In this document: positions 11,797-22,197 of the stretch, in pieces
Layout: the number at the start of each line of letters is the position of its first letter
How positions within the stretch are numbered: the stretch's first letter is position 1
Origin: Aphanomyces cochlioides
Taxonomy: Eukaryota > Oomycota > Saprolegniomycetes > Saprolegniales > Verrucalvaceae
Direction of reading: 5' to 3'
Assembly: GCA_019828595.1 (NCBI GenBank)
Contig: JAHQRK010000016.1
Location: 1 to 64,000 of the forward strand
Length of the DNA: 64,000 bases
Position numbers and translations under genes: made by a program
The notes under the pieces: generated by a model
The model's input: only the letters and a program-made list of their open reading frames with translations
The model's database searches: none
Told to the model about the DNA's origin: nothing

Positions 11797-11832
11797 AGCT
11801 GAGTATCGCTTGTACTAATTATTACATTGTAG

Positions 11833-13740
11833 GATGGCAAAAAAGCATGCGGTGTTTCCAACGACGACAATCTTAGTGCGATCTTAAATCTAGGTCGTAT
11901 TAGTCGATGCTTTGGAACAAACATGGTGCCTATTCTCGCCCAAAACCCCAAAACTGTCCGTTTTCTTGCGGACTCAAATCTCTATGCCACAATGCGAATT
12001 ATTCAGCAAAATCCTTCGAAGTTGTATAAATATAGGAGCGACCCACGCATCCTCGTTGCCTTCACCGAGTTGGATAAAGTAACAAGTCCAGATACTGAGC
12101 ATTCATCTCACTCCAATCACAAAGATATACTGGCATCCAAAGACTCTTCAGGCATGTTCTTCCTATGGAATAACTGGCTCACAATCTTTAACAGGGGTTT
12201 TCTCAATACAGCCAGCCATTGAAGTCATCCGTCGAACCATACGCCAACTCAAAACTACCAGCTCTGATGTCGTGTTGACTGCGACGAACATTTTGTCGCT
12301 GTGTCTAAAATTTCAGACGAATCGATTACGTGTTGTTGCGACGGGAATTTTGGTTGTTCGTATTCTATCTTTTATGATACGGCATGGCATTCCGACGGAA
12401 GATTCTAACCTCCTCCAAATATTGAAAGATATCCAAAGTTACTATGAGTCCACACTCCAAAACACTCAAACATGGAAGTTAATGACCCACGATCTTCACC
12501 GATTAGCAGCCATTCAAGATATTACAGTCACGATTGTTCGTCTTGAAGATCGCCTTTGTTTGGCGGTGGAATACTTGAATGTCAACTTGAAGCTTCAAGT
12601 CGTGGGTGATGTCTATGATTCGACGTTTGGAATTGAAAATATGATGAAAACAATGCGTCATATTGATGAGTGTTTGGCATTGATTTTGAAAAATTCAAAT
12701 ATCCGTGAACAAGCGGATAAGTTTCAGGAGTTGACAATCCAAATGAAGCGTGGATTGGAATACTACATATACCAAGTGGAAGTTGGAAATATTGCGAGAA
12801 ACGAAGAGTTTGAAGGTCAAATTGAGAAGAGTCAACGCAAAATCGAAGAGACAGTAAGAGCTGTGAACAAAACCAACAAAACTCGATATAGCGTTGACAA
12901 AATTGAGTCGTGGATGTTGGCATCCGGCGATGTTGATTTTAATCCCCTTGATATCAAGTCAGCTTTGGGTCGAGGTGGGTTTGGCACAGTATTCCGAGGA
13001 AAGTATCACGGTCAAGAAGTGGCTGTGAAACGATTCGACCAAATTGTGATAGCTGATTCAGCAGATTTGGAGGAGTTGATTGTCAAGGAAGTCAAAGCCT
13101 GGAAGGAAATATCTCATGAACGATACATTTTGACCCTAATTGGAGTCTGTACCAAGGTTCCAATGCCGATTCTCGTATGCGAATTGTGTGACACGAACAT
13201 CCGTCGATATGTTCGAAACTATCCCGTGACGCTTCTCCCAATGGTGTATCAATTTGCGTGTGGTTTGTTGTCACTCCACAGCGCTGGAATAATCCACCGA
13301 GATCTCAAGGGTGATAATGTGTTGATCACATTTCAAAAGACTGTTGCCATTGCTGATTACGGACTAAGTCGAACTGCCGTAAGTTTGGATAACACCACGA
13401 CTGGAGCCAAGAGAGCTGGGAGCTTGAATTGGATGAGCCCAGAGCAGTATATGTCGCCACAAAAGGTGACGACTCGATCTGATGTCTGGTCGTTTGGCAT
13501 GACTGTGTGGGAATCTTGTGAAATGATACTCCGTAAAGATACTATGGTATTTATGAAATTCCCGAAGCAATCCAATCGGAGGATGATCGACCAGAAAAAC
13601 CCGAAGCATTGAAACCTCACCTCGAACCTCTTTGGACTTTAATCACGATGTGCTGGCAAGTCGATCCGACTGTCCGTCCATCAGCAATTGAAATTGTCAA
13701 GTTTTTGGAAGAATACTACGGCTCCGAGTTAGGATTTTAA
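11833..13740 (+). pseudogene. Protein kinase (tyrosine-kinase-like) with STI1-like N-terminal segment; frameshift near the C-terminus
   Basis: A coding frame appears after a TAG acceptor at 11830-11832 and continues to 12078. An intron of ~133 bp (GTAACA...ACAG, 12079-12211) fits, then 12212 onward. The first exon carries an STI1/HCNS-like NP-rich segment (ILAQNPK, IIQQNPSKLYKYRSDPRI). The kinase domain follows: GRGGFGTVF (~12968), AVKRF, HRDLKGDN (~13296), a DYG in place of DFG, SPEQY, and DVWSFGMTVWE. At about 13545 the frame shifts by one base (one base missing); the conserved last lobe (LWTLITMCWQ, VDPTVRP) continues in the other frame to a TAA at 13740. The break could be a pseudogene mutation or a sequencing error. 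No start codon is visible, so upstream exon(s) are missing or displaced. Kinases with N-terminal helical extensions are abundant in oomycetes. Confidence 0.7.
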
Positions 13741-14689
13741 TACTTTTTACAGCGTTTTTGAAGCAATGCCCAACGAAACAGTTATTTTTGCTCTCGGCCT
13801 TTTCTTTTCGTTGACTGAGCATTTTCTTATCGTGAAACCAAAACATGCGAGCATTTTCGATTTGACAACATTTTGAGCTGTGAATTTATTTCCTTGGTCA
13901 ATACAGTAATTCTGGAAGCTTTTGGTGCGAAGTAGATTTGAATCTAACAACTTATTCCGAGCTCATGACATTTAGATTATCTTGTTCGTCCCGTGGAGGT
14001 TTCACCACCCGGTCAACACTTCCTCCTCTCAGACACAGTTGACGAAATGACTAACAGAAGTGTGAATATTCTACAATGATTATTTTGCTACACTCAACGT
14101 TGATTGAAGCAAGGGGGTGAACAAAACGCAACTGGATGCTAGCAAATTGTAGATTGGAACATTTTGAATCAATCGTACAACTTTACTTTTTTCTTTGGAT
14201 GAATTTGGCGAAGACAGCCAAAACCTCTGTAATTCCAAATTAACTACCGTTCTTCGCTACCTTCATACGCTCTCTCTTGATCCATCTGGTGGAATTGTTT
14301 GTAACATTGGAGCCTCGTGGGATCGCAAACTTGCACACCGTGATTTTTAGGTGACCATATTGCCAAATTTGCGAAACTCTAATTGTGGTGAAGTCGCGTT
14401 TTGCAGAAGAATGAAAACCTCGTATACTCATCCATGATCTCGTTGGACATCGTCACTGTCGACATTTATTGACGATCTTTCGCATAGAATGACGTTAGTG
14501 GATATCAATTTTGTTTATGGTCATTGGAATCTTCATACATAGTGGTGTCGGCCATCAACCTTGTTCTTCATTTCAGTTGAAGTGCACGGACATGCCACCA
14601 TTTGTAAAATGGCATGGATGGCTTCAATCAAACATATCTCGATTTGAACCGTCAGATTCAGGTGCTATGGTCAATCTTGTGCAATAAGA
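13741..14689. other. Intergenic, no gene recognised
   Basis: About 950 bp with only short ORFs lacking coding character. I see no repeat shared with the rest of the window. Confidence 0.4.
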
Positions 14690-14910
14690 AGACGTCGACA
14701 ACGCAATGAATCAGCAAGAAACGGCTCGTGCATGGTGACGAACGATCCTAAAGAAGATGAGCCAAGACATTCATATGCGTCGTCGAGTTCTTGTTGTCGC
14801 GCTGCAATGTTAAAAGCACTCATGACACTGATGGTTCAAATCGAGAAATGTTTGATAGGAGCCGTCCGTCACCGACTCTGAAGCGCATGATGTATGCATC
14901 CCATTGACAC
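14690..14910 (-). pseudogene. Degenerate relic of ORF family A
   Basis: The sequence at 14780-14870 (AGCACTCATGAC, AATGTTTGATAGGAGCCGTCCG) parallels the start region of intact A copies at 17540-17620 and 25310-25390, but with many substitutions and no open frame. It is the outermost member of the A-D repeat cluster. Confidence 0.5.
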
Positions 14911-15083
14911 TTCAACAAAATTGGTATGCACCAATGCGCACTGCAATCTTGAGACAAGAAATCCCGTCATAGAATGTGTAGCAGTCTAAGTCACCTGTCC
15001 AACGAGTTTGCCGACGAGTAAATGGGGCTTCAATCTTTACTAAGGTGAATCTTTGAGGCAATGTAGAACTCTTGATTGCTGTA

Positions 15084-16101
15084 TCTTCATCTTCTTTGTA
15101 AAATCCACTGAGTGATGAGATGATGTCGACCAGTGATGGACTACTTTTAGAGTTGTGTGGTTGAAAATGTGGATGAAGTTCTTTGTTCGCATGGATCGTC
15201 AAGGTTAGGAAAGCTATTTGGATGTTTGATCAACAAAACCAGTCGTCCAAATACCAACACAGAAAGCAGAAACTGAATCAATTGTTCTCTTGCTGACTTC
15301 ATAGGGCTTTGCGCTGTGATTGACATCACGAGTCATCCCCGGTCATTTCAAATTGCGTAACCGAATAGCCAAGGTCGAGATGCGGCGTTTGAGATGGGTA
15401 ATGGAGTTTAAACAAATGTCTGTTCATCAATAAAGTTCTCGCAGCGCTCCAAGATGGTCAACTTACACCCTCTGAGATCATCAAAAGCACGATATTGGCC
15501 ATCTCTCAACGCTTGACAACAGCCTCGCGCCATTTCAAGTTAGCAGCCCTGATACTTTCACACAAAATCTGCAATAACTCACTGATCTATCAAGCTCACA
15601 GGTACCCGCGTTTCAGTCTCAACGCTTGACTTGGAATATCTATTTTACAAGGAGCAACGATAACGTGCTGGATTGAAAACGACCTATGTATGCTCCCAAC
15701 TTGATGGGTTGAGATGGAGTCCATCACAGGACTCTCGAAATTGGTTGTCTTCGCACTCAACAGTCTTCAAACTTGGTCGTATCAACAACGCGCCCTCTGT
15801 CTGAATCCCCAAGTCAATGAAAAGATCAACTGAAAGCAGTCCAGCGGCAGGACAGGGAATTGGTGCTCATCCAACTTCTGTGATCAAATTGTCTCGATCA
15901 CTACAAGCACAGTGCGGGATATTCCGCTGGAAATCCCAGTTGACTGCTGAGGAGGAAGACTTGTCTGCACTTGCTCAAGTTCAGAGAGAGTGTCTGCGCG
16001 TCCTTGAAGAAGCACGATGGGCTGAGGCTCTCATGCTTGCTACAAGCCGTGAATACCACGATCGCTATAACGAGTGGCGATATCGTTACGTTTTTCATGA
16101 T
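15084..16101. repeat. 1.02-kb segment, copy 1 of 3 (inverted to 18566-19583, same sense as 23535-24552)
   Basis: Bases match the reverse complement of 18566-19583 (coordinate sum 34667) and the third copy near 23535-24552 almost perfectly. The ORFs at 15147-15329 and the first ~95 codons of 15817 are identical in all three. Identity stops abruptly at both ends: at 15084 it changes to unrelated sequence, and at 16101 to a diverged paralogue of the same ORF. Confidence 0.85.
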
Positions 16102-16344
16102 GAAGAGGAGCGCAGACGATCCAAATTAGCGCAGTACTCACTAAACTTGTTTGCCCGCAGAATACGTTGCGGGGCCCGCAGAGTTTCTTCCAAATGCCAC
16201 TTAGTGCATGTGAATATTTGTTTGAAGGAAGCTCAAGCGCGACTCCATGATCCAGGTACAGCTCAGATCGAACTACTATATAGTATTCTCATTTTCATGC
16301 TAGAGTTTGAAGGAAATGCGCCCAAGATGTCGCCCAAGTTTTGA
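15817..16344 (+). CDS. ORF family C, copy C1 (unrecognised helical protein)
   Basis: 175 aa from ATG 15817. Residues 1-95 are identical to the copies at 18290-18850 and 24268-24828. From residue ~96 the protein is a diverged version (HLVHVNICLKEAQ is kept, flanks differ). Predicted all-alpha, rich in Arg/Glu, with a Trp-Arg core (RWKSQLTAEE, RYNEWRYRY). No signal peptide, no membrane segment and no known domain. The switch from identity to divergence in mid-ORF makes this a chimera of two paralogues. Confidence 0.5.
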   Translation: MKRSTESSPAAGQGIGAHPTSVIKLSRSLQAQCGIFRWKSQLTAEEEDLSALAQVQRECLRVLEEARWAEALMLATSREYHDRYNEWRYRYVFHDEEERRRSKLAQYSLNLFARRIRCGARRVSSKCHLVHVNICLKEAQARLHDPGTAQIELLYSILIFMLEFEGNAPKMSPKF

Positions 16345-16559
16345 CGACCATTTCAAAGAAGACCACGATCAAACTTTGAATTCCATGAGGAGCGCAGTGT
16401 CAGTACAAAGAAATAGCGGACTACTTGTACATAATCCCATGATACAAGCAACCAAGTAGTTCGCAATTGCGAAGACGTGAAAAACGATTCGGAGACAAAG
16501 ACGCAGATATAGCAGGAGTCGCTTCGTCGTGGTCTCCGCGGACGTTCAAGTTTGTCACG

Positions 16560-16850
16560 GCGTAGCAGCCAAGTTGAGGATCCAAGCCGATGATTTCACC
16601 AGTGCAGGGTTTATATCTACGTCTTTGTGTCGCGTTTGGACCTCTTCAAAGTACTGGTTTATATCCACCAGGCGCCACTTGGACGCAATGGCGCGTTTAC
16701 AATGTCGTTCAAATCATCCGAGACTCAAGATCGACTGCTTGTCCCCTTGCTGTCTGAGCTGCTAGACAGCGAACGTATTTGGAGGGTAAGCGTCAAGCGG
16801 TGCCACAAAGTAAGACGTAGTACCATAAATTCTATTCACTGAATGCATTG
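16560..16850 (-). pseudogene. Degenerate relic of ORF family C
   Basis: The words TATATCCACCAGGCGCCACTTGG and GTTTGGACCTCTTCAAAG resemble the reverse complement of the C-family region encoding VHVNICLKEAQTR, as at 22340-22400. No open frame is retained. The rest of 16345-17063 has no recognisable gene. Confidence 0.45.
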
Positions 16851-17063
16851 GTGAGAGAAAATGGCTATGTCAGAGACTTCCAGTGTACAAAAAACAGCTA
16901 TAGATTTGACTCGTCCACAGCGACTAACGTCATAATGGCTTCAGCGACAATGGACTAATGTTTAGCGTAAAGAATTGAGAAGAACATTGATGTATTTGAA
17001 CCCTTAAACAACTACGAAGTTTTCTAACTTGTGGCAGAACCAGCAAATGAGATGATTAGCTAC

Positions 17064-17249
17064 CTACTCCCATATGCGTCCGTATAGCTTCCCAATAACG
17101 AAACCGACACGATAGAAGCTGAGACCGGCGAGACCTACGCCAATAAAACGAATAGTACTGGAGGGATCGGTAATTGTGGGGGAAAGAGCAAAGGAAACTG
17201 TCAAAAGAGCAACACCAGCCAAACACAGCACGAGATCAATACCTAGCAT
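17064..17249 (-). CDS. ORF family B, copy B1: small two-helix membrane protein
   Basis: 61 aa from ATG 17249. Two hydrophobic stretches (roughly 4-25 and 35-54) separated by a short polar loop predict a hairpin membrane protein with a charged C-terminus (GKLYGRIWE). No family is recognised. Its ATG lies 6 nt after the stop of ORF A1 on the same strand, an arrangement repeated in the right-arm copy (25029/25022). Confidence 0.5.
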   Translation of the reverse strand: MLGIDLVLCLAGVALLTVSFALSPTITDPSSTIRFIGVGLAGLSFYRVGFVIGKLYGRIWE

Positions 17250-17255
17250 GACAGA

Positions 17256-17558
17256 TTAAACAAAGAATGGCAATGGAGCAGTACCGACGCCATACTCTCT
17301 GTACAATTGGACACACCTTCGTGGATTGTCAGTCCCTGCGGGTAACATCTCACTGGTTTTCCATAAACGAAAACTGGTGTAATTTGCTACTGCGTAAGCA
17401 TCCCTCAAACCAGTGAGGTGACACTTCCACACAGGGTGTTCTTCCGTGGCTTCGGGGTTCGCTTCTCGCCATGTGCGAGCCGCTCCTTGTCGCTGACGCA
17501 AGACTGTCATTACATCGTTGAGGTCTTCTTGTCGCACGACAACGTCCATAGCACTCAT
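17256..17558 (-). CDS. ORF family A, copy A1 (unrecognised)
   Basis: 100 aa from ATG 17558. The core VRQEDLNDVMTVLRQRQ is followed by a WRE-NPE segment and the C-terminal CVQLYREYGVGTAPLPFFV. The copy at 25029-25328 shares the N-terminus and C-terminus with moderate divergence. Mostly helical and soluble, with no known domain. It is immediately upstream of B1; whether A and B are joined by splicing, reinitiation or read-through cannot be decided from sequence. Confidence 0.5.
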   Translation of the reverse strand: MSAMDVVVRQEDLNDVMTVLRQRQGAARTWREANPEATEEHPVWKCHLTGLRDAYAVANYTSFRLWKTSEMLPAGTDNPRRCVQLYREYGVGTAPLPFFV

Positions 17559-17649
17559 GACTATGAAGGGTCAAATCAATAAATGTTTGATGGGAGCCGT
17601 CCATGCCACTCACCAATGCTTGCCCGTCCGTACACTTCAACTAAAATGC

Positions 17650-17949
17650 GTATGTAGGGAATGCATCCACGAGGTCATCCACGTTTTGGCCATTTCAAAG
17701 CAGACCCAGATCAAAGTCAGCACGCCCTGCCAAGTGAGGACTGTCAAGCAGTGAAGGCCTAGTCGGGCTAGCAATCCAAAACTCTCATGAAAATAAACAC
17801 TATCAACACATTTATACTCATTGACCGCACTCGACTCTTCGTGTATGGTTTCTCTTCAGCACCACCCATCAAAACTCCACTGCGGACTCAATCACCTTTC
17901 GTTTTACTGGATTTCTACGCCTTGGCCAGCGTTCATACGTTCATACTAT
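17650..17949. repeat. ~300-bp inverted copy of 30797-31096
   Basis: Near-identical to the reverse complement of 30797-31096 (coordinate sum 48746). It ends at 17949, within two bases of the start of the palindrome arm, so the two patches abut. Confidence 0.75.
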
Positions 17950-17950
17950 A

Positions 17951-18089
17951 CGCAGTAGCAAAGGATACGAATTTTCGCTTTTTGAACGCCCATGAGCCAT
18001 TACCCGAAGGAAAAGACAACCCACAAGGGTGTGTTCAATTATGCAGAGAGTATGGCGTCGGTACTGTTCCATTTCCTCACTTTGTTTAA
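17951..18089 (+). pseudogene. Family A C-terminal half (A2 fragment)
   Basis: Encodes the last 46 residues of the A protein (AVAKDTNFRFLNAHEPLP to VPFPHFV), identical to the end of A3 at 25029-25167. The 5' half is absent: the palindrome arm starts exactly here, and upstream sequence is the unrelated 300-bp patch. The fused 100-codon ORF from 17787 is therefore a chance chimera. Confidence 0.65.
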
Positions 18090-18095
18090 TCCGTC

Positions 18096-18203
18096 ATGCT
18101 AGGTATTGATCTCGTTGTCGGTTTGGCTGGGGTTGCTCTTTGGATAACTTCCCTTGTTGTTTCCTACACAACTAACGTTTGCATTTATGTAGTAAAAGAA
18201 TAG
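18096..18203 (+). CDS. ORF family B, copy B2 (short)
   Basis: 35 aa from ATG 18096, starting MLGIDLVVGLAGVAL as B1 does, but ending after one hydrophobic helix (VVKE then stop). It follows the A2 stop by 6 nt. Probably a truncated version of B1. Confidence 0.35.
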   Translation: MLGIDLVVGLAGVALWITSLVVSYTTNVCIYVVKE

Positions 18204-18289
18204 TCATTTCTCAAGTTTTGGCAATTGCGAACTACTTCGACAAAAACTAATTGTGGCTGCTTGTAATGTACAAGTTGTCCACTATTTCT

Positions 18290-18850
18290 TCACTTGGCTG
18301 GAAGTTCAGAGTTTGATCGTGGTCTTCTTTGAAATGGCCAAAACTTGGGCGACGTCTTGGATTCATTCCCTTCATACTCTAGCTTTAAAAATAGTTCGAT
18401 CTGACCTGTACCTGCATCGTCGAGCCGTGTTTGAGCTTCCTTCAAGCAAATATTCACATGCACCAAGCGCCATCTGGAAGCAACAGTACGGCCTCCACAA
18501 CGTACAGCGCGGGAAAACCAGTTTAGAGAGTTTTTTGCTAACTGGCATCGCCTGCGATCCTCGTCATCATGAAAAACGTAACGATATCGCCACTCGTTAT
18601 AGCGATCGTGGTATTCACGGCTTGTAGCAAGCATGAGAGCCTCAGCCCATCGTGCTTCTTCAAGGACGCGCAGACACTCTCTCTGAACTTGAGCAAGTGC
18701 AGACAAGTCTTCCTCCTCAGCAGTCAACTGGGATTTCCAGCGGAATATCCCGCACTGTGCTTGTAGTGATCGAGACAATTTGATCACAGAAGTTGGATGA
18801 GCACCAATCCCCTGTCCTGCCGCTGGACTGCTTTCAGTTGATCTTTTCAT
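18290..18850 (-). CDS. ORF family C, copy C2
   Basis: 186 aa from ATG 18850. The complete-looking form of the family: N-terminal Ser-rich start (MKRSTESSPAAGQG), CGIFRWKSQLTAEEEDL, RYNEWRYRYVF, a DDEDRRR acidic-basic patch and the C-terminal FQRRPRSNSELPAK. Identical in translation to 24268-24828 in the other arm. Predicted helical, with no known domain. Confidence 0.55.
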   Translation of the reverse strand: MKRSTESSPAAGQGIGAHPTSVIKLSRSLQAQCGIFRWKSQLTAEEEDLSALAQVQRECLRVLEEARWAEALMLATSREYHDRYNEWRYRYVFHDDEDRRRCQLAKNSLNWFSRAVRCGGRTVASRWRLVHVNICLKEAQTRLDDAGTGQIELFLKLEYEGNESKTSPKFWPFQRRPRSNSELPAK

Positions 18851-19893
18851 TGACTTGGGGATTCAGACAGAGGGCGCGTTGTTGATACGACCAAGTTTGA
18901 AGACTGTTGAGTGCGAAGACAACCAATTTCGAGAGTCCTGTGATGGACTCCATCTCAACCCATCAAGTTGGGAGCATACATAGGTCGTTTTCAATCCAGC
19001 ACGTTATCGTTGCTCCTTGTAAAATAGATATTCCAAGTCAAGCGTTGAGACTGAAACGCGGGTACCTGTGAGCTTGATAGATCAGTGAGTTATTGCAGAT
19101 TTTGTGTGAAAGTATCAGGGCTGCTAACTTGAAATGGCGCGAGGCTGTTGTCAAGCGTTGAGAGATGGCCAATATCGTGCTTTTGATGATCTCAGAGGGT
19201 GTAAGTTGACCATCTTGGAGCGCTGCGAGAACTTTATTGATGAACAGACATTTGTTTAAACTCCATTACCCATCTCAAACGCCGCATCTCGACCTTGGCT
19301 ATTCGGTTACGCAATTTGAAATGACCGGGGATGACTCGTGATGTCAATCACAGCGCAAAGCCCTATGAAGTCAGCAAGAGAACAATTGATTCAGTTTCTG
19401 CTTTCTGTGTTGGTATTTGGACGACTGGTTTTGTTGATCAAACATCCAAATAGCTTTCCTAACCTTGACGATCCATGCGAACAAAGAACTTCATCCACAT
19501 TTTCAACCACACAACTCTAAAAGTAGTCCATCACTGGTCGACATCATCTCATCACTCAGTGGATTTTACAAAGAAGATGAAGATGAAAGAGGTGGTGTCC
19601 TCTTGCTCATTCGACTCTAGATTGATCGCGAAATGGACACCCAGCCGTTTTAAATGCTCTGTCTTTCGTTGGAAATGCAGATGCATTGAGTAGTTCACAA
19701 TGGCCAAATTGAATCGTTTACAACACACACTTCAAATGACTATTGATCAATCGAGAGTTCCCCATTACCTCCAAGATTCACCTCAGTAAAACCAAGTCAT
19801 TGCCTACTCAGCTCCTTTGCGTTTTCTTGCTTGTGAACAAAGATTGCCAGCATTTGGAAAGCCATTCGAATGGTTTCTCTTCAAATCCAGTCA

Positions 19894-20148
19894 TCAAACG
19901 CCAATGCAAGGAGGATTACCTGCATCTCCCTTCGTCTTCTTGGCTTTGTATGCCTTGAGCCACTCCACGTGAGCCAACCTCATACGTTCATCCAAAGTCT
20001 GCAATTTCTTATCGGTCTTGTGCAAATCTTCGTGAAACTGGAGCCAGACGGGATCGAAGAGATCAAAGTCAGGGTGCGCACATCGCCACGTCTGCGATTG
20101 GTAATGCAGTTTGATCAACTGTCGGTTCATGACTGTAAAGTCTCGCAT
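19894..20148 (-). CDS. ORF family D, copy D1 (3'-truncated by indel)
   Basis: 84 aa from ATG 20148. The start (MRDFTVMNRQLIKLHYQ) and the heptad-like DKKLQTLDERMRLAHVEWLK are identical to D2 at 22968-23309. A 2-bp deletion near 19897 (CATCAAACG versus CATCAACACG) moves the frame so that the protein ends early. Helical, coiled-coil-like. Confidence 0.5.
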   Translation of the reverse strand: MRDFTVMNRQLIKLHYQSQTWRCAHPDFDLFDPVWLQFHEDLHKTDKKLQTLDERMRLAHVEWLKAYKAKKTKGDAGNPPCIGV

Positions 20149-20355
20149 TGCCGCGATGTAGGCACTCTAGAACAAGTTAAACCGTGGACTAGTTGACAAG
20201 TACCCGCGCTTTAGTCTCAGCACTTGGCATGGAATATAGATTTTTGGACAATGAGAGTCTACCGGATTGAACGCAAGCAAGAAGCTTGATGGGTTGAGAT
20301 GGAGTCCATCACAGGCAAACTTGAATTTGTCAGCACTGTTTGAATCTCCAAAGCC

Positions 20356-20920
20356 ATGGAAAGATCTGTTGAAAGCAGTTCCGCTGTGGAGCAAACGTGT
20401 GTGCGCCAATAGTTTCTATGATCAAATCGCCGGGATCGTTACAAGCAGAGTGTGGGATATTCCGCTGGAAATCGCGTTTGACTGCTGAGGAGCAAGACTG
20501 TCTGAAGTTCATAGAGAGTGTCTCTGTGTCTATGAAGAATCACACTGGTCTTGGCTCCTCATGTCTGCTACATGCGCTGAATATCTTGATCGCTACAATG
20601 AGTGGCGATTTCGTTCGGCTTTTCGCGATGACGAGGACCTGAGGAGATTCAATTTGGCACATGGTTCATTGAACTTTCTATCACGCAGTATTCGCACTGG
20701 GACCCGCTATGATACTTCCAAACGGCGCCTGGTGGATGTAAAGAATTGTTTGAAGGAAGCTCAAACACGACTCCATGATGCAGGTACAGCCCAGATCGAC
20801 GTGTTCATGCTTGAGTACATAGGCAATGCATCCAAGAGTTGGTCCAAGTTTTGCAAAGAAGACCCCGATCAAAATCAGCCCTTTGAGCCAAGTGAAGACC
20901 GTCTAGCAGTTGGTGTCTGA
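20356..20920 (+). pseudogene. ORF family C, copy C3 (frameshifted)
   Basis: Starts at ATG 20356 (MERSVESSSAVEQT) and keeps CGIFRWKSRLTAEEQD. It loses frame where ~8-11 bp are missing relative to C2, near 20500. The remainder (YLDRYNEWRFR, RRFNLAHGSLNFLSRS) is open in another frame to 20920. The mirror copy is at 22198-22760. A 2-bp microsatellite difference between the arms adds a second shift in this copy. Confidence 0.6.
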
Positions 20921-21147
20921 TAAGCAGACGACTAAAAGTCTAATGATCTAACAGCAGGATCAACACTTCAATCTGTATGGTTTCTCTATTCAGCACGTGA
21001 GTCACCCTTCGTCTTGCTGGCATGAGCCGCGATCAGCCTTCATCCAAAATTCCCAGCTGTCGTGCAAAAGGTCGCTTCGGTGAAGACTGAAATCCTCGTG
21101 TACTAATCCACAAACAGGTTGGATAGGTCGCCGATTCAGATTGTAGT

Positions 21148-21422
21148 GGCTACAACAACAATTCGACAAAGCACTGGTCGCCGTGGCTAAGCTGCAAGAC
21201 AAGGCTCTCGCATGGCGACCAACGCACCCCGGAGACCAAGATAGGAATCTTGAGTGGATTGAGCATCCCAAGGCTTTGAGTAATGCGTACACAGAAGCGA
21301 AGAACGCCAATTTTCGACTTCTAGGTGCCTCTGAGCCAGTGGAGGCTCTTGCAAGCGAAACAATACCAGGCGAACACAGTGGAAGCGAGGGTGGTGATCT
21401 GGCCGAAGGCGGTGCCATTTGA
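21148..21422 (+). pseudogene. ORF family A, diverged copy A4
   Basis: Open without an ATG after a TAG. HPGDQDRNLEWIEHPKALSNAY corresponds to HPGDQDRNPMWRGHLTGLSNAY in A3 (25029-25328). It ends in a unique acidic tail. The mirror copy is 21696-21970 on the minus strand. It lies next to the palindrome centre. Confidence 0.5.
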
Positions 21423-21436
21423 GGGGAACCTGAAGG

Positions 21437-21681
21437 TACGACAGCCCAGCAAGCGTTGAGACTGAAGCGTGGGCATTTCTGAACTTGGCAGATGAGTACT
21501 CGCAAATCTTGTGGGAAAGTATTATATATGAGAGCTGCTCACTTGACATGGCTCGAAGCATATGTCAAGCGCTGAGAGACCTGTACGTGGGCAATACCGT
21601 GTTCTTGATGATCTCAGAGGTTGTAAGCTGATCATCTTGGATCGCTGCGAGAACCTTATTGATGAACAGACATTTTTTTTA
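21437..21681. other. Palindrome I central spacer (245 bp)
   Basis: Unique between the arms, but itself a diverged copy of the arm segment near 19040-19255 (shared AAGCGTTGAGACTGAA, GATGATCTCAGAGG, GATGAACAGACATTT). So the palindrome centre lies inside an older member of the same repeat family. Confidence 0.7.
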
Positions 21682-21695
21682 CCTTCAGGTTCCCC

Positions 21696-21970
21696 TCAAA
21701 TGGCACCGCCTTCGGCCAGATCACCACCCTCGCTTCCACTGTGTTCGCCTGGTATTGTTTCGCTTGCAAGAGCCTCCACTGGCTCAGAGGCACCTAGAAG
21801 TCGAAAATTGGCGTTCTTCGCTTCTGTGTACGCATTACTCAAAGCCTTGGGATGCTCAATCCACTCAAGATTCCTATCTTGGTCTCCGGGGTGCGTTGGT
21901 CGCCATGCGAGAGCCTTGTCTTGCAGCTTAGCCACGGCGACCAGTGCTTTGTCGAATTGTTGTTGTAGCC
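21696..21970 (-). pseudogene. ORF family A, diverged copy (mirror of A4)
   Basis: Mirror image of 21148-21422, with identical translation and no ATG. Confidence 0.5.
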
Positions 21971-22197
21971 ACTACAATCTGAATCGGCGACCTATCCAAC
22001 CTGTTTGTGGATTAGTACACGAGGATTTCAGTCTTCACCGAAGCGACCTTTTGCACGACAGCTGGGAATTTTGGATGAAGGCTGATCGCGGCTCATGCCA
22101 GCAAGACGAAGGGTGACTCACGTGCTGAATAGAGAAACCATACAGATTGAAGTGTTGATCCTGCTGTTAGATCATTAGACTTTTAGTCGTCTGCTTA

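Larger units (their letters stand above)
17951..21436. repeat. Palindrome I, left arm (3.49 kb)
   Basis: Near-identical reverse complement of 21682-25167. The coordinate sum is 43118, drifting by 1-2 around 19.3-20.4 kb because of a few small indels, e.g. GTGTGTG versus GTGTG near 20395. It contains, in order, A2 fragment (+), B2 (+), C2 (-), D1 (-), C3 (+) and A4 (+). Confidence 0.9.

Noticed and set aside
17787..18089. 100-codon ORF as a separate gene
   Set aside because: Its first half is the 300-bp patch shared with 30.8 kb and its second half is the 3' end of ORF A; the junction is the palindrome border, so the fusion looks accidental.
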